Below, one piece after another: positions 41,993 through 51,994 of a stretch of 64,000 bases of DNA. The stretch's first letter is position 1. Each line of letters begins with the position of its first letter. A model generated the notes under the pieces. The model ran no database searches, was not told the origin of the DNA, and saw only the letters and a list, made by a program, of their open reading frames with translations. The stretch is from an uncultured Eudoraea sp. Lineage in GTDB: Bacteria > Bacteroidota > Bacteroidia > Flavobacteriales > Flavobacteriaceae. The stretch lies in assembly GCF_947258925.1 (NCBI RefSeq), contig NZ_CAMYKG010000012.1, positions 1 through 64,000 on the forward strand, read 5' to 3'. The position numbers were made by a program, and so were the translations under genes.

Positions 41993-42361
41993 TTAATGCT
42001 TCAATAGCCATTTTATTCGGTCATAAGATACTATGTAGTGTATAACTACGCATATTCCATAAATACTACTAATCCTGGTTAATCCCAAATCCTTAAAGCA
42101 CCAAATAGCAAAAGCAAAAAATCCCAATTCTAACAGTAGCCTAATTGCACCTGGGGTCATAATTGGGGCAGCACCAGAACGGCTTGGATCATCAGGAACA
42201 GCAAAAGTCCCCCAAATGACGGCCATAAGAATCGGTATTCCCATGGCAAGCAGTAAGCTTGCCCAGCCATCAGCTTGCCGCCAACCCCAAATACCAAATG
42301 CGGTTAATGCAACTAATTCAAGCAGAAAACGAACAATAAGATTTATTGGATGTGAGCCCAT
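41993..42361 (-). CDS. DUF2568 (YrdB-like) membrane protein
   Basis: LELVALTAFGIWGWRQADGW.....FAVPDDPSRSGAAP. Confidence 0.85.
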   Translation of the reverse strand: MGSHPINLIVRFLLELVALTAFGIWGWRQADGWASLLLAMGIPILMAVIWGTFAVPDDPSRSGAAPIMTPGAIRLLLELGFFAFAIWCFKDLGLTRISSIYGICVVIHYIVSYDRIKWLLKH

Positions 42362-42381
42362 AATTCAAATCACCTTGCGTA

Positions 42382-42924
42382 TTACTGAAGAGAACTTTGG
42401 TTGAACTTCTTTTCAACTTTGATATTATTGGCTTCCTTTACTAGTGAAATCTTTTTTCTTATCGGAATCCAAATTTCTTCCTCTGAATTTGGGTCATTGT
42501 TTTTATAGTTCGAACCCAAAACTTCAAAATGGGGCCTGTCATCAACTTCATAATTTGAACTAGGCAGCCATTCTAAGAAAATATATTGAAAGATTGAGTT
42601 GTCTGAACTTGATCCTTTATAATCAAAAACAGCATATAATCCGGAGTTTAAACTAAACGATTTCATTCCCTTCGGTATATATTCAAAATTATTAACTTCC
42701 GTCGTTGCCCACTTTTCGAACTCAGTAGTTGGATTGAATTCTTTAAAATATGAAGGTGGATAAATTTGCATAGATATTTTATCTTCTGATGTTCTATTTT
42801 GAATTTCTTTAATTCTTGGCGCAAATTGTCCCCATAGTTGTCCGGTTTTATTATTGGATAAAGTCATTTTTATGCTGTGACCAATTAACATTTTTTCTTC
42901 TAATTCTTCAATTCTTGGATTCAT
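42382..42924 (-). CDS. GyrI-like/AraC effector-binding domain protein
   Basis: LWGQFAPRIKEIQNRTS...MQIYPPSYFKEFNPTTEFEKWATTEV...LFAVFDYKG-like segments...EIWIPIRK. Confidence 0.7.
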   Translation of the reverse strand: MNPRIEELEEKMLIGHSIKMTLSNNKTGQLWGQFAPRIKEIQNRTSEDKISMQIYPPSYFKEFNPTTEFEKWATTEVNNFEYIPKGMKSFSLNSGLYAVFDYKGSSSDNSIFQYIFLEWLPSSNYEVDDRPHFEVLGSNYKNNDPNSEEEIWIPIRKKISLVKEANNIKVEKKFNQSSLQ

Positions 42925-42958
42925 ATATTTCCTTGCAGTGATTTTTGAGATTGCAGCT

Positions 42959-43080
42959 TATATGTTGGTTATGTACTGGTACGACAATGCACAAACCATT
43001 CCAAGCTTAATTTATAAACTCTAAGTTAGGGAATTAAACCAAGCCACGGCCGGCGATTGGCTATAGGTGTTGTCAGGTGC
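42959..43080. repeat. structured intergenic element, cassette-boundary family (weak member)
   Basis: TATGTTGGTTATGTACTGG ... GGCGATTGGCTATAGGTGTTGTCAGG. Confidence 0.35.
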
Positions 43081-43087
43081 AGAGAGG

Positions 43088-43390
43088 TTAGTTTACTTCG
43101 GGCGCGTTTGGATCAACGCTTGGCACCTGCTTCCGGATCTCCCGCATCTTGGCTTTTGCCACTTCAGATAGTTCCTTAAACCTTTTATCAGCTCTATAGT
43201 TATAGAATTGGTGGTCCTTGAGCATAAAATACCCGGTACCCCCTCTTATCCAAGCCGCCGACAGATCTGACATATAGTAATACGCACTATCCGGCATATT
43301 TAGGAACGAATATATTCCGGCTGTAACATATTCTTTGTAATAATGGCCCATTTCCAATAGTTGCCTGTTGATTGAGAGTTGCTTTCTCAC
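43088..43390 (-). pseudogene. C-terminal remnant of a TPR-type protein
   Basis: SAYYYMSDLSAAWIRGGTGYFMLKDHQFYNYRADKRFKEL resembles the C-terminal end of longer TPR regulators; no upstream domain. Confidence 0.45.
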
Positions 43391-43450
43391 CAGGGCATGA
43401 TGGATTTGTCCGCCTTTGGAGGGTTATAGGCATGCTTAGCAGCAGTTATT

Positions 43451-43816
43451 TTATTCTGACCTTAAAATTTTTTCCATTTTTCGACCTCTTGCCAGTTCAT
43501 CAACCAACTTGTCTAAATACCTGGTTTGTCTGGTTAATGCATTATCAATCTCTTCAATTCGATAGCCGCAGATTACACCTTTTATCAGATGGGCGTTTGG
43601 GTTTAATTCAGCCATTTGAAAGAAGGTTTCAAACGTCACTTGCTGATTGATTAAGTCTTGTAATTTCCCTTCATCAAATCCGGTTAACCATTCTATCACC
43701 TGGAGAAGTTCTTCTTTTGTTCTCCCTTTTTTCTCCACTTTCGTTATGTAATGTGGATAAACTGAAGAAAATTTCATTTTTGCAATCCGGGCGTTGTGTT
43801 CAGGTGTAACTTTCAT
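43451..43816 (-). CDS. DUF2200 family protein
   Basis: MKFSSVYPHYITKVEKKGRTKEELLQVIEWLTGFDEGKL....LIKGVICGYRIEEI. Confidence 0.9.
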   Translation of the reverse strand: MKVTPEHNARIAKMKFSSVYPHYITKVEKKGRTKEELLQVIEWLTGFDEGKLQDLINQQVTFETFFQMAELNPNAHLIKGVICGYRIEEIDNALTRQTRYLDKLVDELARGRKMEKILRSE

Positions 43817-43880
43817 TTTTTATCAAATTGGTGCCAATTAGCTAAATAATTACTACGATTTCAGGCAAACTTTAATATTA

Positions 43881-44828
43881 CTAACCCCATTCGGGAAATT
43901 GAGTTTTATTCAGATCCAGAGTCGCAATGGTGTTCATATCCTCTTCAGAAAGCTCGAAATCAAAAATATCAAGATTTTCAATCATATGGCTTTTTTGAGA
44001 AGACCTCGGGATGGCGACAACAGCTCGCTGATACTGCCATCTCAGGCATACCTGAGCGTTCGTCTTTTGGTACTTTTTGCCAATTGCAGCAACAGTTGGG
44101 TTACTAAAAATGCCATTCCTACCTGCAGCAAACGGGGACCAGGCTTCTATTTGTGTCGATGAGTTTTTCAGATATGGATAGGAAATTTTCTCCTGGAAGA
44201 AAACATGGGTCTCTATTTGATTGATTACAGGCTCAATTTTTGCGTAAGTTTTCATTTTCTCGAGTTGTTCCGGCAGAAAATTACTCACGCCAATGGCTCT
44301 GATTTTGCCGGCTTCATACAGCTCTTCCATTGCCTGCCATGAACCTTTCACATCTCCCCTTGGGCGATGGATAAGATAAAGGTCTAAATAGTCAACCCCC
44401 AATTTTTTTATGGATCTTTCAAATGCCTTTTTAGTGCTTTCATAGCCCATATCGCTAACCCAAAGCTTTGATGTTATAAATAGCTCCTTTCTGTCTATCC
44501 CACTTTGGATAATCCCTTCTCCTACAGCATCTTCGTTTCCATAAATATGTGCTGTGTCTATTAGGCGATAACCTACTGATATGGCATCAGACACACATTG
44601 GACGCCGATTGAACCCTTTAAGGTATTTGTGCCAAATCCCAGAATTGGCATTTGTATGCCGTTGTTGAGCGTCACCGTTGGAATTGAAATATTTTTGGGC
44701 GAATTGCTCACCGCTCCCAATAGTTTTGTACTAACCGGTCCTATAAATGCTGTTGCAAGAGCTGCCTTTGCCGTCCCTTTTAAAAATTCCCTTCGTTTTA
44801 ATCCATTCTTCTGATTTTCCATTTTCAT
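43881..44828 (-). CDS. aldo/keto reductase with Tat signal
   Basis: LKRREFLKGTAKAALATAF; GFGTNTLKG, LIDTAHIYGNEDAVGEGI, DLYLIHRP, AIGVSNF. Confidence 0.93.
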   Translation of the reverse strand: MKMENQKNGLKRREFLKGTAKAALATAFIGPVSTKLLGAVSNSPKNISIPTVTLNNGIQMPILGFGTNTLKGSIGVQCVSDAISVGYRLIDTAHIYGNEDAVGEGIIQSGIDRKELFITSKLWVSDMGYESTKKAFERSIKKLGVDYLDLYLIHRPRGDVKGSWQAMEELYEAGKIRAIGVSNFLPEQLEKMKTYAKIEPVINQIETHVFFQEKISYPYLKNSSTQIEAWSPFAAGRNGIFSNPTVAAIGKKYQKTNAQVCLRWQYQRAVVAIPRSSQKSHMIENLDIFDFELSEEDMNTIATLDLNKTQFPEWG

Positions 44829-44865
44829 TTATATTAAATTGTCATTTCTCATTTCTTATTGATAT

Positions 44866-45025
44866 AGAAGCCAAGGTGTTCGCGTATGATTAAATGCGGT
44901 AAGTCGGCTAAAATATTTCGCCTATATAAAGATAGGAAATGCGAAGTAATTTCTGACTATACTTACCGAAGCAAGGGTAGGTAAGAGGAATTTCCGCAGC
45001 AATTAATTAATTTCGTAACGTGCTT
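44866..45025. repeat. intergenic element carrying a 36-bp sequence identical to 51865-51900
   Basis: CGCCTATATAAAGATAGGAAATGCGAAGTAATTTCT at 44919-44954, then CTTACCGAAGCAAG at 44962-44975. Confidence 0.7.
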
Positions 45026-45028
45026 TCG

Positions 45029-45814
45029 TTATTTTTTCTCCAGTCTCTCAATTTCTTTATTCAAATCCTTCGACAACTCTATTAATTTAAGCTTTGTTTC
45101 TTCGATAGGTTTATATATCAACCAGCCAATATGATTCTTCTGAGTCCGGATAAAATATTGGTATTCCTGATCTGATTGTAAGTTTTCATAGTCCAGAGGA
45201 ATCATTTCTCCTTTGCTATATGTCAAATCTTTATAGTCTCCACCCCAATAATCTTTAAATCTAGTATTAAATATGTTTTGACTTGCATTAAAAAGGAAGT
45301 CTCTGTAAACTATTTCAAAGTTGACTACCCATTCATCATTATCTTCATATAGTTGAGCAATTCTTTTTCTGATATCCGTATTAGAGATGAGATCTATACC
45401 CAGCGATTTTAAGGATTCAAAAACGTTATTATCTAAATCTGAATCTCCGTAAAATCTCGTTGATACATAGAAATGTTCATTTAGCGAATCATTATATGGG
45501 ATTTTATTTTCGAGGTGGTAGATAATGATATCAACAGACTTTGAAGCACCTTCGTAAAATTTTAGGCTTTCGTCAAATTGAAGTATATCATTTTGAAATT
45601 GAGTTTCGAAAGACTTTAAAATCTGTATTTCCTTTTGTACTTTAAGCCTATTTTCATTCCAGTTATTTATCTGTAGAGCTATCAATATACCAAGAACTAC
45701 AAGTATTATTTCTCCAAAGGCGTAGAGTAGGTATTTGCTGAATTTGCCCGCCCGCCCGTTTGGCGGGTTTTCAGTTAGTAATTGTTTTCTAATATGTCTA
45801 AAGAACTTGATCAT
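45029..45814 (-). CDS. DUF6090 family membrane-anchored protein
   Basis: LLYAFGEIILVVLGILIALQINNWNENR. Confidence 0.83.
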   Translation of the reverse strand: MIKFFRHIRKQLLTENPPNGRAGKFSKYLLYAFGEIILVVLGILIALQINNWNENRLKVQKEIQILKSFETQFQNDILQFDESLKFYEGASKSVDIIIYHLENKIPYNDSLNEHFYVSTRFYGDSDLDNNVFESLKSLGIDLISNTDIRKRIAQLYEDNDEWVVNFEIVYRDFLFNASQNIFNTRFKDYWGGDYKDLTYSKGEMIPLDYENLQSDQEYQYFIRTQKNHIGWLIYKPIEETKLKLIELSKDLNKEIERLEKK

Positions 45815-46170
45815 GCTTGTTTATTTTTAATTCCAGCACGCTAGGCTGGCTCATTCGCTAAAAATATCTGCCAGACATTTTCTTAACGTTCTGCCCTCAA
45901 AAGAATTTTATCATTGGTTATTGGTTGATCATAGTTTCTATTCCGGTCTTGATAGCCTCTCTATTTGTGCCTTTGCTAAAGCTTCAACGGCATGCGAACG
46001 ACAAAGGAGGCTAACGAAGTAGCAATGAAGCACAACACTTAACGTTTATGTCTATGATTAGTAGAGTTAAAGCAGTAAGATAACGAAAATGAATAAAGAG
46101 CTTGAGAATTCAGCAAAATTTCCCGAACCATCTTTAAACACTATTAAATATACATATGGTTATAGCCGGT

Positions 46171-47160
46171 TTATTTTACCTCATTAATTAATTCTTCATT
46201 TTTTTCAAACGCTTTAATATTATTTAAAGTCGTTGTGGTAATTTCAACCATAGCCTCTTGTGTAAAAAAAGCTTGATGAGAAGTAATCAAAACATTAGGA
46301 AAACTCATCAATCTTAAAATAAACTCATCTTCGATAATTCGTTCTGACAGATCTTCAAAAAAAAGATTCTCCTCTTGCTCATATACGTCAATACCTAAGT
46401 AACCAATTTTTTTGTTAATTAGACCTTCAATAACATCGCCTGTCTTTATTAAAGCGCCACGACTGGTATTAATAATCATAACACCATCTTTCATTTTAGA
46501 TATTGAATCTTTGTTTATGATATGTTTTGTGTGTTCATTTAGGGGACAGTGCAATGAAATTATATCTGCTTTTTTAAAAACTTCATTTATATCCATGTAT
46601 TCTACACCTAAATCTAAAAGGGCTGTATTCTTATGAATATCAAAAGCTACTATTTTACTGCCAAACCCTTTAATTAACTTACAAAAAGTAGCTCCAATTT
46701 GGCCTGTTCCAATAACACCTACTGTTTTGTTCTGTAAGTTAAACCCAATCAAATTTTTTAATGAAAAGTTACCCTCTCTTATTCTATTGTACGCTTTATG
46801 CGTTTTCCTGTTTAAGGTAAGAATTAATGCTATGGCGTGCTCTGCAACTGCCTCAGGGGAATATGCAGGGACTCTTACAACTTTAATATTATATTTATTA
46901 GCTGATTCAATATTTACATTATTGTAACCGGCGCAACGCAGCGCAATTAAACCAACTCCATTGTTCGATAATATTCTTAGTGTTTCCGGATCAACAATAT
47001 CATTCACAAAAACACAAACCACATTAAATCCATCAGTAAGTCGTGCGGTATCAAAATTTAATGAAGTCTCAAAAAATGAAAATTCAAAATTGTATTCTTG
47101 ATTATATTTTTCAAAGTATTCTTGATCATAAGATTTTGTACTAAAGACAGCTATTTTCAT
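46171..47160 (-). CDS. 2-hydroxyacid dehydrogenase (D-lactate dehydrogenase type)
   Basis: VGVIGTGQIGATFCKLIKGFGSKIVAFDIHK, DIISLHCPLNEHTKHIIN, MIINTSRGALI. Confidence 0.94.
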   Translation of the reverse strand: MKIAVFSTKSYDQEYFEKYNQEYNFEFSFFETSLNFDTARLTDGFNVVCVFVNDIVDPETLRILSNNGVGLIALRCAGYNNVNIESANKYNIKVVRVPAYSPEAVAEHAIALILTLNRKTHKAYNRIREGNFSLKNLIGFNLQNKTVGVIGTGQIGATFCKLIKGFGSKIVAFDIHKNTALLDLGVEYMDINEVFKKADIISLHCPLNEHTKHIINKDSISKMKDGVMIINTSRGALIKTGDVIEGLINKKIGYLGIDVYEQEENLFFEDLSERIIEDEFILRLMSFPNVLITSHQAFFTQEAMVEITTTTLNNIKAFEKNEELINEVK

Positions 47161-47238
47161 ATAGTGTGAATTGGGTAAATTGTTTAAACTAAAAAACTCA
47201 AAATAGATGATAACTACTAAAATTATTTCCAGCTATCG

Positions 47239-48117
47239 TTAAGTGAATTGTTCTTTTTCGTATAGGTTGTGAATTATAATAATCAATAATCCGAAAAGAA
47301 CAGCGACAACGATTAATATTGTACTAATATATCCACTCACTCCAAATGAAAGTCTAATTAATATTGTTGACACTACAAATCCTGAGTTTCTAATTATTTT
47401 ATGGAATTTATCTGTATAAAAAAAAGAAATAAGCAGGAGTATTACATCGACTAATATTAAGACCGTAAAAAAATCATCGAAAAAAAGATTGTTAATTTTT
47501 TCAAATGATGGTAAAATATTTGACGAAAATGAGACTTCTGAGAACCATTGTACTAAGGTGTTTAAAGCCAAAATAAAAAAGAATGGGACTAAAATAACAG
47601 CTATCAGTTTCTTTCTTTTTATAAATCGCTTAACCGGAGGTCCAATTTTACTTTGTTTTTCCTTATTTCGATAACCTTGTTTTTGAAAGTGAAATATTAA
47701 AAAGAACAAAATCAGTGATGCAATAATATCGAATGTAAACTGTAAATCCCCCTTAATATCGAACCAATCTGAAGTTAGTTCCAGCATTGATAAATCCTTA
47801 AATAATTTTCTAATTATTATAAGAGTTATGATTTCATATTGTTTTGTTATATAGGTTGTAAAAGACTTGGGCAGGTAATAAATCAGAAGATACACCTCAT
47901 AGATAAGGATAAAAGAAAATGGTGTATAGATTGCCGATATAGGGTTGGTAAGCAATCCAGATTTTGGAAACAAGGTAATAATATCAAACTCTGAAAGACC
48001 AATAATAATTAGATGAATAAAAAAACCCAAAAGTGCTATGGAAAGTATTACCTTTTCAATACGCTTTTTAGTGTTTTCTGAAAGAAAGACTTTTTCTAAG
48101 GTTTTCAGTAGCTTCAT
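47239..48117 (-). CDS. multi-pass membrane protein of unknown function
   Basis: About six hydrophobic segments. Confidence 0.6.
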   Translation of the reverse strand: MKLLKTLEKVFLSENTKKRIEKVILSIALLGFFIHLIIIGLSEFDIITLFPKSGLLTNPISAIYTPFSFILIYEVYLLIYYLPKSFTTYITKQYEIITLIIIRKLFKDLSMLELTSDWFDIKGDLQFTFDIIASLILFFLIFHFQKQGYRNKEKQSKIGPPVKRFIKRKKLIAVILVPFFFILALNTLVQWFSEVSFSSNILPSFEKINNLFFDDFFTVLILVDVILLLISFFYTDKFHKIIRNSGFVVSTILIRLSFGVSGYISTILIVVAVLFGLLIIIIHNLYEKEQFT

Positions 48118-48146
48118 TTAGACGTCTCTTGTGTTTTTTTAAAATT

Positions 48147-48232
48147 GGGTATAACGTACAGTGTTATTGGTCGTTTTCTTTGATCGCCCAAGCCCGGGTG
48201 AAGGAGATAATGCCAATTATACATTGTTATGG
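48147..48232. repeat. structured intergenic element, cassette-boundary family
   Basis: GGTATAACGTACAGTGTTATTGGTC ... GCCAATTATACATTGTTATGG. Confidence 0.6.
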
Positions 48233-48234
48233 AG

Positions 48235-49041
48235 CTATTTTACTTCAAAAGTCAGAGTTGCCCAATTTGATTCATAGTCAAAATTTTCCTCATTACTTTC
48301 GAGCATATGAATAGTTGCAATATACCAATGCCCTCCATTACTGATTGTAAAATTGACCTCTCCTTTTTTATTTGTTCTTAGGGAAGTCTCCTCTTTACCT
48401 TTCTCTTCAAGGTTCTTTCGCGAGCTTATATGTACCGTTTGGTTGCCGAGAGGTTCACCCAAATACAAAAGTTTGAATGACATTACATCACCAACTGAAA
48501 GGTTATAAGGGTTTTTTAGAGGGATAAATTCTATTGGGTAATTCAGCTGAGTTGAAAAGTTGTCTGTTCTTTTTTCGTCTACCTGAAATATGGCTTTTAC
48601 ATGTTTGGAATATTTTTCACTGGCACCTTGCTTAGCAATCCCTTTGGCTTTTCTATCCGAAATCACCTCGGTCAAACCTTCGTGTTCCAGGTATGCAGTA
48701 AAATCTTCTCCGTTTAATTCGATAGCTCTGGGTTTTGTTGAAACCCCGGCTACATAGGTACCGGCATTACCTGTTTTAAATTTTAAAAAGGTGATTTCAC
48801 CTTTATCATAGTAATCATCCGAGGAGGGTTTAAAATCGTAATTAGGACCAAGGATTGTTGGATTGATAATTCTATCTCTTGTTATCACATTTTCACTTTT
48901 GTCGAATGTTCCATTAAAAAGGTAAAGTTCCTGCAGGCTATTTTCCTCAAAGAAATAGCTATCGGACTTTAGAAATAGTTCGTGTGACGATAATAGGAAA
49001 AATAGGGCCAATAGAATTATTGTAGTCGATGTTCTTCTCAT
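48235..49041 (-). CDS. DUF4198 family exported protein
   Basis: HELFLKSDSYFFEENSLQELYLFNGTFDKSENVI. Confidence 0.83.
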   Translation of the reverse strand: MRRTSTTIILLALFFLLSSHELFLKSDSYFFEENSLQELYLFNGTFDKSENVITRDRIINPTILGPNYDFKPSSDDYYDKGEITFLKFKTGNAGTYVAGVSTKPRAIELNGEDFTAYLEHEGLTEVISDRKAKGIAKQGASEKYSKHVKAIFQVDEKRTDNFSTQLNYPIEFIPLKNPYNLSVGDVMSFKLLYLGEPLGNQTVHISSRKNLEEKGKEETSLRTNKKGEVNFTISNGGHWYIATIHMLESNEENFDYESNWATLTFEVK

Positions 49042-49097
49042 TTCAGTAATTTGATTTATGCTTTATAACGTTGATGGTTTTTTAATTTATGATTGGA

Positions 49098-49547
49098 TTA
49101 TGGGGCAGCAGGCATGCTTGTATTCCATATATCTTTATCATATTTCCATTTGCCATCAACTTTCTTCCATATGACTATATATTTTCCTTCATCCAATTTG
49201 TTATCATGAGAATCATATAAAGCATATTTTCCTTCCTCAATGGCAGTTTCACCAAACCCTTCTGCATAATTAGTAATAAGCTCACCTTTTGTTATTCCCA
49301 TTTCAAAAACCCCTTTCCAAAATCCTTCAATGGCATCACGCCCTTCGATAACACCACTATTTGTAGGAAACAGCTTACCGTTTGTGGTATAAACTTGCCC
49401 CATTGCCTTTGGGTCATTTGAATTAAATGCCGCAATGAATTCTTTATTCGCCTCTATAATTTCAGCGGTAACATCGGTAGGATGACTTTTGCAATTTAAC
49501 ATCAGCATTGATACAAACAGAATGATTGAAAATGATTTAGTTTTCAT
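49098..49547 (-). CDS. DUF4440/SgcJ-like lipoprotein
   Basis: EANKEFIAAFNSNDPKAMGQVYTTNGKLFPTNSGVIEGRDAIEGFWKG. Confidence 0.83.
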   Translation of the reverse strand: MKTKSFSIILFVSMLMLNCKSHPTDVTAEIIEANKEFIAAFNSNDPKAMGQVYTTNGKLFPTNSGVIEGRDAIEGFWKGVFEMGITKGELITNYAEGFGETAIEEGKYALYDSHDNKLDEGKYIVIWKKVDGKWKYDKDIWNTSMPAAP

Positions 49548-49575
49548 AATTAATTGATTTTATTATAATTATTAT

Positions 49576-49651
49576 AGCCAACCGTGCACATATAAGGCTG
49601 TGAGACCTTAAGGGAGCACTGAACGGCATATGCAATGTTGTATGAAGGCTA
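49576..49651. repeat. structured intergenic element, cassette-boundary family
   Basis: GCCAACCGTGCACATATAAGG ... GGCATATGCAATGTTGTATGAAGG. Confidence 0.5.
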
Positions 49652-49682
49652 CTCTCATTCAGTATTTCTGCAGTTTTTTAAG

Positions 49683-51215
49683 TTATTCTAATTTTAGTTG
49701 TAGCAAAACTACGGAGTGAGCAGGAATTTCTAAATCCACTTCCTTGGAATTAGTTTTTCCAACCTTAAAGTCTCTGATTATAATTTTTTCATCCTTACCG
49801 AAGTCATTATAATCTGTAATCTCGTCCCCAGTAACAATTTTACCATTTATTGATTTAAATACTTTTCCGGTATCACATTTAAGTGAAATGGCTTTATTGG
49901 GATTCGCATTGGTTATCGTAACATTAATTACATCATTTTTTTCGGAAGCAGAGGCAGTCAAGGCAGGAATCGACTCGTCATTATATTCATATTTTTCAGT
50001 TTCAAGTTCAGTAGGAATTAGAAAAGCATCCTGGTGAATATTATACAATTGAAACACATAATAAGTAGGGGTTCTAATCATCTGATGACCTTTTGTCAAA
50101 ATAACTGATTGCAATACATTAACTATCTGGGCAAGATTAGCCATACTTATCCTGTCGGCATAATTGTTGAAAATATTTAGGTTAATACCGGCAACCACAG
50201 CATCTCTTACCGTATTTTGCTGTTGTAAAAAGCCGTCTTTTGTTCCTGGTAATTTGTCGTACCAAGTACCCCATTCATCAACAATTAATTTCATTTTTTT
50301 TTCAGGATCATATTTATCCATTATGGCCAAATGTTGTTGAATGTAATCTTCAATATACATTGTATTTCGCAGTGTCGCAAACCACATATCTTCTCCAAAA
50401 TTTGTTGAGGAACCTTTTTTGTTCCAATCACCGGTAGGTAATGTATAGTAGTGTAAAGAAAGCCCTTGGGCAAGGTTCATTTTCTTATTTAAGCCAGTAA
50501 GAATAGTTTCCGTCCAATTAACATCATTTCCCGAAGGCCCACAAATGACTTTCTGAAAATTAGATCCCTTAATGTAAGAAGAGAAATTTCTAAAAATATT
50601 TGTATAATAGTCGGGAGCCATATCACCACCGCACCCCCAGTTTTCGTTACCAATTCCCCAAAATTTTACTTCCCAGGGTTCTTCACGTCCGTTCTTTTTA
50701 CGTAAATCTGTCATAGGGCTTTGATTACTTGAGGTAACATATTCGACCCAGTCTCTTGCTTCCTGAACGGTTCCCGAGCCAACATTGATACTTAGATACG
50801 GTTCGGTACCTATTAATTCACAGAAATTCAAAAACTCATGTGTTCCAAAACTGTTATCTTCCGTAACACCACCCCAGAAGACATTTACAATAGAGGGGCG
50901 TTCATTCTTAGGGCCAATGCCATCTTTCCAATGATAGGTGTCCGCAAAACACCCCCCTGGCCAGCGTAATACGGGTACCTTAAGTACTTTAAGAGCTTCG
51001 ACAACATCTTTTCTATAGCCGTTGATGTTTGGTATTTCAGAGTCGTTGCCAACATAAATGCCTTCATAAATACAAGTTCCCAAGTGTTCCGAAAAATGAC
51101 CATAAATTTCTTTTTCGATTTTAATATTTGAAGTTCTTGCTTTCAGACTCAGTTTATTTTGACCGAAAAGATTTACGGCAACTGAGAAACTAATAATCAA
51201 TAGTAATATTTTCAT
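49683..51215 (-). CDS. exported alpha-L-arabinofuranosidase (GH51-like)
   Basis: ERPSIVNVFWGG, FWGIGNENWGCGG acid/base, IVDEWGTWY nucleophile region. Confidence 0.9.
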   Translation of the reverse strand: MKILLLIISFSVAVNLFGQNKLSLKARTSNIKIEKEIYGHFSEHLGTCIYEGIYVGNDSEIPNINGYRKDVVEALKVLKVPVLRWPGGCFADTYHWKDGIGPKNERPSIVNVFWGGVTEDNSFGTHEFLNFCELIGTEPYLSINVGSGTVQEARDWVEYVTSSNQSPMTDLRKKNGREEPWEVKFWGIGNENWGCGGDMAPDYYTNIFRNFSSYIKGSNFQKVICGPSGNDVNWTETILTGLNKKMNLAQGLSLHYYTLPTGDWNKKGSSTNFGEDMWFATLRNTMYIEDYIQQHLAIMDKYDPEKKMKLIVDEWGTWYDKLPGTKDGFLQQQNTVRDAVVAGINLNIFNNYADRISMANLAQIVNVLQSVILTKGHQMIRTPTYYVFQLYNIHQDAFLIPTELETEKYEYNDESIPALTASASEKNDVINVTITNANPNKAISLKCDTGKVFKSINGKIVTGDEITDYNDFGKDEKIIIRDFKVGKTNSKEVDLEIPAHSVVLLQLKLE

Positions 51216-51243
51216 TTTATTCTATTAAGTGAACCTGCTTGTT

Positions 51244-51330
51244 TGCAACGGTTCGTATAAGAGGACTTATTCTTTGATCGCCGAGGCCCGCGCGACGGAG
51301 ATTATGCCGTTTATATAGTATTGTATGGCG
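51244..51330. repeat. structured intergenic element, cassette-boundary family; core related to 48147-48232
   Basis: GCAACGGTTCGTATAAGAGG ... TTTATATAGTATTGTATGGCG; shares TTCTTTGATCGCC with the 48-kb copy. Confidence 0.6.
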
Positions 51331-51336
51331 TTATTT

Positions 51337-51792
51337 TTAATTTTTTTCTAATTCCAACCAACGTTCATAAGAAATTATTCCATTCTCTGGTTTTCCTTTG
51401 CCGTTTAAAATTCCAATAAATTCAAGCGAATGTCCATCTGGGTCGTCGAAATAAATTGCTATCGCAGGCATCCAGGCAAAGACCATTGGTTTATCAGTGC
51501 CGTCATTTAAAAAGTTCCTGCATTTTAAATTTCGAGACTTTAGGAAGTTAACAGATTCATTCAAAATCCATTCCGGTTCACATTCAAATGCGAAATGTCG
51601 AATATCTATTTCTTCTTTAGGTTTTTCCCACAAGCCTAACATAAACTGCTTATCCTTTCCAACCCAAAAAAAAGCTGCTCTTCGTTCCTCTTCATAATGG
51701 CATTGTTTTAATTCAAGAACTTGACCATAAAATTCAATCGAGTGTTCAATATTTTCTACAAATAAATGAGTTTCATACAGGCCTTTAATCAT
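51337..51792 (-). CDS. VOC family protein
   Basis: ETHLFVENIEHSIEFYGQVLELKQ ... IYFDDPDGHSLEFIG; preferred start MIKGLYETH at 51792 because the longer ORF runs into the upstream repeat. Confidence 0.83.
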   Translation of the reverse strand: MIKGLYETHLFVENIEHSIEFYGQVLELKQCHYEEERRAAFFWVGKDKQFMLGLWEKPKEEIDIRHFAFECEPEWILNESVNFLKSRNLKCRNFLNDGTDKPMVFAWMPAIAIYFDDPDGHSLEFIGILNGKGKPENGIISYERWLELEKN

Positions 51793-51814
51793 ATTAAATA
51801 TTGGTTTTTGCAAT

Positions 51815-51967
51815 GCCATACAGTCTCGCGTATGGTTCGTTGCGGAAAACAAGCTATGATTTTCCGCCTATATAAAGATAGGAAATGCGAAGTAATTTCT
51901 ACCTGTGCTTACCGAAGCAAGCCTTGGTAAGAGTTATTCAGCCGCATTGAGCTATAGGTCGTTGGCA
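51815..51967. repeat. structured intergenic element with the 36-bp core identical to 44919-44954
   Basis: GCCATACAGTCTCGCGTATGG ... GAGCTATAGGTCGTTGGCA; core 51865-51900. Confidence 0.65.
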
Positions 51968-51994
51968 ATAGTTTTTATTTGATTCAACCAAATA

